A stretch of DNA of 64,000 nucleotides from Streblospio benedicti (Eukaryota; Annelida; Polychaeta; Spionida; Spionidae), in NCBI GenBank assembly GCA_019095985.1, contig CM032659.1:3933551-3997550 (forward strand), given 5' to 3'. The notes beneath the pieces are model-generated. The model saw only the letters and a list, made by a program, of their open reading frames with translations, did not search any database and was not told the origin of the DNA. The position numbers and the translations under genes are program-made. Shown here in pieces: positions 49,246 through 61,200 of this stretch; the stretch's first letter is position 1; the number at the start of each line of letters is the position of its first letter.

Positions 49246-52200
49246 ATGCGCGTCCCGGCAGTTCTGGTTTTGCCGTGCCTGGCAATCTGCTTTCTGAACG
49301 TACAGGTAAGCTGGTTTACACATAGATTTATTGTAGCTAATTCAGTTGTGTTACTAGGGCCTTAAGTGGTTGGTGAATAGGACCCACAGTGATAGCGGTC
49401 CAGGGTTCGAGTCCCATGAGATATAGTCCTATAGACTTGGAGAAAAATCCTTTAATGCCAATAATGATATTAATAAAACGTGATACTAGCTCACGCGTAC
49501 AAATCAATGCTTGCAATGCTTCTTAAAGGAGTTTATTAAGAATATATAATTATGGATATTATTGAGTAAATATAATTATAAATCTTTGAAAGGGTGCATT
49601 CTTTCCCCCATTGATTCACAAGATTGATAAATGTATCATCTTAAGTCACCAAAATCTTCATCGATTGAGATTTAATGATAGCATTTTAAAAATGTTTGGT
49701 TGCAGAAATTGCCACTGCTTAAAATAAAGTTAGTTTAAACCCTTTTGAATAGAAAAGCCTGTAAGATAAAAAAACATCAAATATAGCGAGTTGTATTTTA
49801 ATAAACATGACATTGTATTTATTGAATCAGCGGGTCAAAACTACGACGCGAAAATAAATAAAAGAGCATGTTGACCTAGTACACTATTTCACAGAACAAA
49901 AGTATTTTTTGTTGTTCAAGATTTTCAACCATTGTCTTTGTCAACAATTATACATTACAATGCAAAACATTCATGTCCTTACGATGACCTTAAATTTGGC
50001 ATTAACCTGTGTCCAAATATAGAGCAAAAAACCGTTTTAAATAAGCAATAATGCCATTGGTGATGTGATCTTTGGCTTGGTCATGTAAACCTAATAGCAA
50101 AAAGTATGTTTGCAAGCACCAGAGGCGTTTAGTGGTCTCTGTACACAAGTGGTCACTATCTAGAGGATTTGTCACATTTTGGGTTTTAATACATTTTATT
50201 TTGCAAAAGAAACAGGGATTCGGTGTGGCAAAATACGACTTCAGCCAATACAACTCCAATCGTCATTAATTTTATTGCATTTAAATATGAGAATTGTACA
50301 GATAGATGCTTGAAATTCTCTGATCAGATAAACCTTTCAAGTGCAAGATTTACTGAAGTTGATTAATGAAAATTGTGCTTTTGAATGAACGTCCGTGGCA
50401 GTAGTCATTAACAAAACCATTTAGATGCCCCACCCAACCTTATTTTCCATTAACCAAAGCTTCAAGGTTCACCATTAAACTGTTTTCAATGGAATTTGAC
50501 AGCGATATCGGACATAACAAGTATGACGAGATCTTTTGCTAGACCGTTACTAGACCCTACTTGTCTACGGTATTCATATAATTTGCATTCAGAGTATGAA
50601 TTCACAATTTCTATAGCTGGTAGTTTACACATTGGGACTACAAGAAGGCACAAACAAGTACGGAAGTTTCCCTTCAATACTCCAACATACAGCTGTAAAT
50701 GTAAATGTGGTGGTTTATAGTCCTGATCCAAGTAATTTGCTCTCACGACTTTACAATTTACACCAGGTCACTAGCCCACTTATTGATAATCATTTATTGA
50801 TCATTTTCATATATGATTGCATATGCTGTACCTTCTTTCTTCATAGGCAAAGCCCGTGGATACCCCGGGGCCTCCCGTGGACAAACCAGGACCCCCCGTC
50901 GACCCCAGAGGTCCCCCAGACGGGAGACCCGGGCCTCCCGATGACCCCCTGAGTAGAGACCAAGAGAACGAGGTAGCAGATTTATACATATTACTGCTTA
51001 CAAAAGTGTCTTCTGTTAAACACTTCATTACCATAAGGAATGAATGGCACGTTCTTAGCATAGCTTCGCACAATCTTTACCAGATCTATTAGTACATGTA
51101 TATGTATTGCGTTTATATTGTGTATATTTTATAATTTCACCACCTCCCCGTGCTTACTGACTCTCACTAAGCCTATAGATGTGAGTGCGAGATTTAAAAA
51201 GACATTTTTGACATTAAAGTATCAGATAATATGTGATAACAGTGGTTTTCCACATGCTCCCTGTTACAAATGGCTTGCCCACGATATGATTTGCGCACTG
51301 TACTTCGCTTTTGTAATTGAAAAGTCGCATTCTTTTTTCTCATTGATTCAGTGACACAAGATTGATAACAAGAGTGTCATTTGATATGCAATCTAGAATT
51401 TTGATATAGAAAACACTATAGTAAGCATAATGTTCATTTAAGTCCTATACGAATTCATTTGGTACTCTATTTTTTTTTCCATGAGAGAGGGCGTTAATCG
51501 CATTTTAACTGTTTCCCCATCTCCGTGTTGTATTGGTAGAGCAAATAAAAATGTTTAAACCAATTGGTCCTCTAGTGTACCCTTAAATCCTGTCCAGCTG
51601 AACATGAACTTATTGCTGCTGTGTTATAATTCAGGGAAAGGCCAAAGGAAAGCACATCCCCTGCCGAGGCATCGACTGTGACGAGTTCCAGGAAGTGGAG
51701 ACGTTGGTGCGCAGGGCAAATGCATTGGCTGCGCAGGCGCATGGAAGGAAGGTAGGTCACATGACCAGACGAAAACCTGAACTTTTCTTAACTTCAATAA
51801 ACAGAGACTCTGTAATTAGTCTTACTCATATTGCCATTGCATCTATGCAAATTTTTAAAATGTATACAGTAGAGCCTCTCTATTAGGACCACCTTTGGGA
51901 CCAGTGACACTGGCAGTATTAGGTGGTCTCAATGGAGCGCTTCATTTTGGTAGCTTTATGAAGGTTTGGGACCTTGAAAAGTGCTCTGACAATATAGAGA
52001 TTGTCCCTGTATAGAGGTGGTCTTAATTGGAGATTCTACTGTACCATGAAAAAAGTCTTGAATTTTGCTTTGGTTTCGTGATGCGTATGAATCTTATGGA
52101 ATCCCTGATTGCATCTAACTAAGTTTAAGTTTACTATAATCAAAATATGTTATTATGATAGGTGAACGAGTCTGCCACGTCCACGCTGTTCGGTGACATC

Positions 52201-55200
52201 GCCCTGACACGGGAGCAGGCCGAGAGCCTCGTGGAGATGGTGCAGGCGCGCGGGGCCGGGGGCAGCAAGCGGGACAAGCGTGGAGCGTACACGGAAAGCA
52301 CGTCCAAGCGCTGGCCCCGCACCGTGCCGTACGTCGTGGACACCAGCGTGTTCGGTGAGTACGTCTTGGCACGGCAAGCTAACACCCACTATACGTGTTA
52401 GCGATCATAGGAGAACCCGTCCAACCCATCTACACGAAGTGCTTAATGTTTTCAACTTGTGTGCATTGAGGCGGCATTGAAGTTTAGTTTTGAGGGGATC
52501 CTTTCCAAAAACTCTCCATCTGCCAGTGTTGCAGCTGCTGTGTAGCTCATTCATGCATATTGCAGCTAAATTGTATGACAAGAATCAGCATAAAAGACAC
52601 ACCAGTGGGTTGATACTGCGACCAAATAATAGTCATAATGTGTTCAAATGGTGATTATGGTGATTAAATTGACATGTGCCGAGTGGCCACATTTTACAAG
52701 TCACCTTTGAGCCATGTAGCTCAAACTTTGTGACACGGAAACGGTTTCCGCAACGCTAGCCAGATGATGTATCGATGGCACACAGGGTCGGTTAACATTG
52801 TTGCAAACCACAGTGTTGACACTTGGTGAAAACACAGCTATGCCCCAAAGCACATGTTAAGCATACCATACAGTATAAGACACTGTTAGTCTAATACTAG
52901 CAGCGGAAAGTGTACAATACGTCTTCTATTACAGATTCATCTGAACTAGCTGAAATTGCCGCCGCCATTGCTTTCTGGAGGGACAACACGTGCCTGGAGT
53001 TCCAGCAGTACTCGGCGTCCTCTCCCCCCACAGACCAGAAGTACATCTACATCCAGTCCGGGGAGTCAGGGTGAGTGTACGGCGCCAGGGACGTTATGAC
53101 TAAATACGTGTTTGTTGAACAAAAGAGAAAACGGCAGGTTCACAATCGTTGGTAACCAGGGAATGGTCGCTAATAATGTGTGTTAAGGAGTTTGTTAACA
53201 CATCGTATACCACCAGTTGACAAACCGTTTCCATGTCAACATGTTACCAAGTCTGTTAACAAGGAGTTTCCAATATGTTGTTAACACTAAATTTCTTGGC
53301 TGACAGTTGTGTTCAGAATCATTAGAGTGGCTGAATGTCCATTTCATTGCCTCTCTTTTGTTAAGTCAAGTCACAAATTTGTTAATTATACTGACACAGT
53401 AGATCTACAGTAATCAATTCAATATATACAAGCATAGATCTACCCAACCTCTGAGGGTTTATATGTCAATGTCAGTTAACCCTTTGCATGCATGGTCTGC
53501 CAAGCATGAAGCCACCACCAGACCCCCCTATCATCCTACATAGCCCCCTACATGCACCAAACCCTCATTCATTGTCTCAGGTGCTGGTCGTATGTGGGCA
53601 AGCTGAGTGGTACTGGTATGCAGCTGGTCAACATTGGAGTCGGCTGCAGATATGTAAGTAGAGATTGTTTCAGAAAAAATACTTTCTTAAGCAAACACTT
53701 AAAGAATGAAGGGAAAAGAAAGAATGAACATTTCTGTCCAGTTGGCTTCAGCACTTGACGATGCACGTGCGTCTTCACACGTTGTGTTTTGACGGGTGTA
53801 TATAGCCTTGATGAAAATCCATTAACATTCATTATTTTCCTTAATCACCAGCTATCAATACATGTCATTGTATTTCACCAATAAGCAGGAATTGTAATTG
53901 AAATATTGAATAGTTGCATCACATTTCACACCATATACGTAAATACAGACAGTACACAATTCACGCTCAAGATTTAGGGCATATCACCAATCACAGTTTT
54001 GCTATATTCATCAATATATCAATGCCTTATCTAGTTATGTTATATATTTTAATGTATATAATGGGTTAATCGTGATAACAATTTGTTTTTAACTTGTTTT
54101 ATATGTTCAACATGTTTTTAATATACTTGACATGATTTTATATGTTCAACATGAACTCAATAAACATTGTACAAATGTCTAATAGCTTATATATATATTT
54201 TCCTACTATAATCAATATGTGTTAGTCTCTAAATGGGTCAGCGTTTGACCTTCCACTCATATATCATATATATGTGAAAATGTTTTAATGATTGTAATGT
54301 GCTGTGAGACATTGATAAACACATTCTTAGTCTGAGTCTTATGACCTCCTCTTTTTCCAGGCTTGAGCTAATGAGCAGATCACCAGTCACCAATAATAGG
54401 TTCCATCACATTTCACGCACTTAAATACAGACAGTTCACAATTCACAAACAAGATTTAATATGGGCATATCACTTATTACATTTTTGCTTAAAAATCAAG
54501 ACTACGACTAAGAATGTGTTTATTTATATCTCACACCACATTACAAATTTACATTAGATCTAATGCTATAAACTTAAGAATAGAGCATTTGTCTCGTCCT
54601 CAAAGGTATTTCATGGCAGGCTTTTGAACATTGTTTTCACTAAAATTTCCTATTGGCAACCTAAAATGTACTATTTAATTTCACATTTACTGTTAAAATA
54701 TACGACCCCCCCTCTGTTTTCCCGGCATGCAGCGCGCCATCATCATGCACGAGCTGGCGCACGCACTCGGCACGTGGCACGAGCACTCTCGCCCCGACCG
54801 CGACAGCTACGTCAACGTGCTGTTCGAGAACATCCGCAGCGACGCCGTGGACAACTTCTACCAAGCCACAGGGACCCTCACGTTCGGCGTGCCCTATGAC
54901 ATAGGGTCCGTCATGCACTACAGCCCCACCGTGAGTCTATATGTTATAGTCTACTAAACACATAATGCTCACCTTATATCACGAATGTTTGAGAAATCAA
55001 TGACTAGGATTGAGCGGCGACCAAAATTAGAACCAAATACCAAGGCTTAGTGCGACACCAAACGAGATGGACAGGCTAGTGAGATTAGAATAGGCTATCT
55101 ATAGACCAAGAGGTGATCTGGACCCATTCCGTGCTTATGACACAGTGTTAGTGTATTATAAGAATCTGAAATGATGGCTTTATGTGTTTCAGAGTTTTAG

Positions 55201-58200
55201 CAGCAATGGCCAGAACACTCTGGAAGCTTTGGACCCGAACATGTACCCCAGCATGGGCCAGCGCAACAAGGGCAGCTTCTTCGATGTGGCCAGCATGAAT
55301 GCTGCCTACAGTTGTGGTAAGGAGACACCAATCATCAAACCTAAAAAGACCACTTGTTTAAAGAGACCACTTCTATTAAAAAGCAATTTATTGTGGTCTC
55401 TAGCCCTTTGGCCATTTTGAGCCAGACTCACGCTCAGGACTCACGCCTGTTCTTACTAGAGTGATTCTACCGTATAGCCTATCACATATGCCTTATTGTC
55501 CAGTGCGACAAGCAGGTGGGCTTTGTAAGGGGACACTAAGTCCGATATTCATCTATTTTGCTAAATGCAAGTTACTTGGCAAAATCGCCGTACATAGGCA
55601 GTTATTGGGATTTTCTAAGATACACTGTGTAACGAAAACCTGATCACGTGCATCGCAAGGTGCATGGAACTACACAGCGATTCCAAAGCCTGGTCAAAAG
55701 GATGTCACATGGATCTACCATTGTAGTATTTAAGTATTGTCAGTCTGTCAGTCAGCCTTCACTTTTGATTGTTCCTCATAATCATTGGTGTCAGATTGAG
55801 AAAGCTCTGTTATATCTTTTTTGAAAGACTACGAAACACGATCAGTTTATAATGAGTTGTGGGTGTGCTTCTAATGGCAGAACAATGGGTGTGGGTTGAT
55901 AGTCCATGTTTGAGGACTTTTGTGATCCGCATTAGATAGTAAAATGCGCAAGGCATCTCCATGCGTTTGTACTGTACATGGCGTTTTGATTCAACTCCAA
56001 TTAAACTGTGGCATATTCAAACCACAAAACGCCTCATCACTCTGCAGACTTCTCGAGTGTGGCACTAGTGTGGCACTAGTAATTGAGGCATTATTTTATA
56101 TTGTAGGAGCCACTTGTTCAGGACTCACGTGCCAAAATAATGGCATCCCCAACCCCAACAGCTGCTCGTGCATTTGTCCAGAGGGATTTGGAGGAACGTT
56201 TTGCGAGACAGCAGGAACCAATGCAGGTAGAGGACAAGTATAGGACATGCCTATGTTAACATAGCAATAAAATAGACTACACTTTGATCACACACTGTTT
56301 ATGATAATTTTATAAGATGCTAGTATTTATATTAATCTATTATGGATATGAGCTGTAACTAATGCAGCCATTAAGTTTAGTGAAGCAATCCCAGCAGTCA
56401 CACTCAGTTTGATGACATGCTGTTAAGTATACACCTTAGTTCGATCTGACCTATCTGTGACTGCATGACAGACTCGATAGTGTTGAGTCTATGCAGGACT
56501 GGGAGTGTACCTTATAGAGCAATCCAGCACTGACAGATCCAGGGTTTAGGAAACAGGTGTGGGGGCACACTTAAGGCATTTCATGGGTTTCGTATGCGCG
56601 ATCGATGGTGGGCATGTCAAAAGCCCTATGAAAATAAAGCATTTTGGTGTGAAAAAATGGGGCGGGGGGGGGGCGCCCCTGGATCTGCCCATGATACAGT
56701 CATACCGTCAGCCTACTGATTAAAGCTCATGTGGTAATCACGTATAAGACGGTGTTTCCATGCCACAGGTTGCGCGCCGACCACGGGGGAGATCATTGTG
56801 TCCAGCACCACGGAGCAGTGCCTCGAGAGCCCCAACCACCCCAGCGTCTACTACACCGACAGCAACTTCTTATGCAACTGGATACTCAAGGTGAGTAATC
56901 CTGCACGGCCTGTAGCACCACGTGACAATCAAAATTGTTGCAAATATGTTTCTATAAATAGCGGTCAGGGTCGGATCCAGAGCTGAAGGTTTGGTAGGTT
57001 CCCAAGAGCTGAGAATGCAAGCACCAACAGTGCGCAGCCGAGTCTAGGGGGTCTGGGGGCATGTTCCCCTAGGAAATCTTTGAAAAATACAATGAGTATG
57101 GTGCATTCCGGTGACACTTAGCCTTGTAATCCTTTAATTTAATATATATTTACCAGGTTCCAGAACCTAGGGTAACCTGGTCTGGATTCGCCCCTGGGCG
57201 CTTGTATGCATTGGGCTTTTGGTAAAAGATTATGTACAGTACAATTATAGATATCACTTGCGCATACACGTATATCTTCGTTTCTCCTCCACCAGGCCAA
57301 TCACCCGAACAACCGGATAGAGTACTACTTCAAGGATTACTTCTACATAGTGGCCACTAGTAGCGGTCTGTGCTACCACTGGATGGAGGTCAAGGATGGT
57401 GCCGACCTCACGCTCCGGGGGAAACGGTAAATAGCCCCCAAATTTACAGAGCAATGTACATGTGACAGCATCACTAAGCATGGCCAGATCGGCATCACTG
57501 AGTCCTGTAAAGATTATGGGTACCCCGCAAACAAATTGCAGCAAAAGTTTTTTTTGTGAAATGCATTTCAATAAGGTCCTTAGAATAACATATAAAAAGT
57601 TTAGGAGGATAAATGGAGCGGAAATATCCCTAATTTGCATAAATCCAATATGGCCGCCGATCTTTTCTAACTTGCCATAGAAGTTAGAAATGCTATTAGT
57701 CATAGACTTGTGTTACTGTGCGTGTTACAGGTACTGCGGCAGCTCAGCTCCTACCGGCACAGCCACCTCCCAGACCGACACTGTGGTCGCCCACTTTGAC
57801 GGATCATACACCCGGCCCGGCTACACCTATCCAACATCCTTCAAGTTGTGCTACAAGCTCGTGGAAAGTGAGTGCAAGATACTAAGTACATTGTACATGT
57901 GGGGCGGGTTTATAAGGAAGTGGGATGTGGGGAAAACGGGCAAAAAATTAGGGATGTTGGAAAAAAAGACAAAAAAGGGATATAGGATTTCATAGAAGTG
58001 GGATGTGGGGAAAACGCCAGAATACTTGTGGCAAATGGAAAAAAAGGCCAAAATATTAATTTAAGGATATGGGATTTCTTGACACCTTATATCCCCCACG
58101 ACATATACTAAATCTGTAAATATCCATCAGTACAAGTGTGAAATGCTGCCTTTGCAGACGTCATCGGCTGCACCTGTGTGCACGGCACCTGTCAGAGCGG

Positions 58201-61200
58201 CTCCAGCACCTGCAGCACCTGTGACGCAGGCTGGACGGGCGCAAACTGTGACCAAGGTACTGCTTAATCCAATTAGAATGCTTTGACTGGGGGAATACTA
58301 CCAACCTACTGCGTGCATCAGTCATCCATTGCCCTAGTTTTTGCTTGTCAAGTAATGATCCTTAATGGAACTAAATGTGGACCATATGGCTAGGTCCATA
58401 TGAAATAGACTTCTAGTAGCAAACACTATTTATTTACAAACAGCACTTGAGGACCTTTTCTCAAATAATATGACCTGTAGATGGGCAACAAACCAGACAG
58501 ACGGTTGGTTGGCTGGTTTGTTGGACGAAATGAAGCAATTAATTGTCTGCAAAACCAGATGGTGGAACATATCTAAAAAATCCGTGGAGCCTTTTCTGTT
58601 CAAGTCATGCATACCAACATTTTCTTCAATAGCAGTTTTCATTTGCCACAGACATCTTGGAGTGCGCATCTGATCCATGCCAGAATTCGGGCACCTGTGT
58701 GGAAGGCACTGGCGGCTACAGCTGCACGTGCACATCCGACTACACGGGCACCCACTGCGAGCAGCTAGTCGACCCGTGCTCCCCCTCACCCTGCCTCAAC
58801 GGCGGCCAGTGCTCGCGGGTGAGCAGCTCACAGTACACCTGCTCATGCTCGGCCGACTACACCGGCACCAACTGCGAGACGTACCTCGATCCGTGCTCCA
58901 GTGGTCCGTGCAAAAATGGCGGCCAATGCACGCGGACAAGTGGAAGCACTTACAGTTGCAGCTGTGCGGCCGGGTGGCAGGGGAACCACTTGTGATATCG
59001 GTGAGTGGGACGCTAGCGATATTTCAAGGATTTTGAATTATTCCATATCGGTTAGAAATATGCCTATCCATCTTGATTACGTAAATGCCTCTCCCGAGTT
59101 GATAATTTTGTACTTCATCACATATGCAAGAATCATAACATCTATTTGCTTGTTACTCTAGTGTATTGGCAATTTCATTTTAAAATTTCATTTTATCGGT
59201 TGGTATATAAAAAAATCTATTTCTTAAAGATATTATGATAAATTAACCAAAAACGACAAAGAATTCCATAGAATAAGAACTATTTATGCTGAAGTAGCAT
59301 TATAAATAACCGTTTGCATGTGTAAAACATTAAAACAATAATTAAATCCACACTGTTTGATATTATGGTAAACTACATCTATTTGTATGGTAGAAAAACA
59401 TCATGATAGCATGAAACAACATATATTGGGGTGTATACTAACATACTTATATGTAAGTAAGCTTTGGGCTCTACTGACTACCATTTCAAACTGCCCTACG
59501 CATCATGCCTTTTTTCATTGGATCTAAGTCTACTTCTACTAGCAATCATTTTTGTTCAATACCTGCATTAGTGTGACCATAATGTGCACGTACATGTACT
59601 TCCTTATAACCACAATTAGCATGTTCATTAACCACAATGCTTGGTGTACATGTGGAAATGTTTGGATTTTCTCTTGTGGATTTTCCTCTGGATTACTATC
59701 CCTTTGGCTGCACGGACTATTTCAAATAGGGAATATACAGACATTGGTGCTGCAGTGCAAGGCATAAAACATGTAAGTGGTATACATTGAATTGGATAAT
59801 TTGATACCAAAAATTTTGCATGCATGCCCTTATAGTTCAAACATTTTTTTCACTGCATGACTTTCTTAAATCAAATAAGACTAAATGAAAAAATAGCAAT
59901 ATTAAAATGACATTTGTCTGAGCCAACATAATATTATGGTTTTTGTCAAGTCAGTATTAACTTTTGTGTTGCCATTCCAGCAATTGTTGGTCAATGCTTA
60001 CCAAGCACCTGTTTAAATGGTGGAGAGTGCTCGGCAGATGCTACAGAGTGTGTGTGCCGATTTGGTTACATTGGCTCTAATTGTGGTACTGGTATGTATA
60101 TAATGGGTTATCTGCTCAAAATTCATTTCCACAATAAGGGCTGACAGTATGTTTCACTGTAAATTTATTTCGATGAGATGTTACAAAATGTAGGTGTTTA
60201 TGACCAAATCCCATAAAATATATCGGGAAATAAAAAGATGATGACATGACCCTATTTTATGATGGCAATTATTTTGTTTCTAAATTTCTAAAATTTCTAA
60301 AATTTGATCTGATTAAGAGATACTTTCTAGAACAAAGCTTCTTAAAGAAAAGAAAATTATTTACCAGCTTGAAAATTAAATAATTATGATTAAACTTTCA
60401 CCAGCTATAAAGATATTTCAAGAATTCACTTTTTGAAATTAATCACAGTCACTATCAAGTTTGAAGCTTCCAACTTGGTGAAAAACATACAAATATATTT
60501 TTCATTGAATTGGTTTTCATCAATGGTCCATGAATCCCTTTGACTAATTTAAGTGAAAGTTTTAAGAGTATTTATTAATATCTTTTAAAGATGAATGGTG
60601 GAATCCTGTTGTGCTCCTAGTTCGAGTCTTTGAGTTTCTATTAAGCCTCATCTTTCCTACAAACACAGAAAAAGGTAATGTGCAATTGCTTACTACTTCT
60701 AAAATTATGATTTGCTTCAAATAATATTGGTGCATTACATACATTGTATGATAAACTTTAATAGGTGAGAGACACAGTATATCGTATATGGGAGATCTAA
60801 TTTAGTGAAATATTACATAGTGAATGATCATATGTCTTATGCATACATTAATCAATGTCATTCATTTTTCAGATGGTTTATGACAAATAGTGTGCTTTTG
60901 AGGAAATATGAAGAAGGCGGTTGTATTATTATGATATGGATATTTTATAACAAACGGTTCTCATGAAGATTGATTTATGAAGTTTCTGTAGAATTATGAT
61001 TATAATCATATAATGATAATTGATCACTATTTATTTATATTTATTTATAGGATGTATGTGTGTATGGTGCTTAACTTGAGACTGTTGAATATTTTGATGT
61101 TGTAAAATCAAAATATGAATAAATATTTATATATTTAATGGTTTATTATTTCATTCAAATGAATTATTTCATAAAAACTACATGAACAGACCGTGCATTC

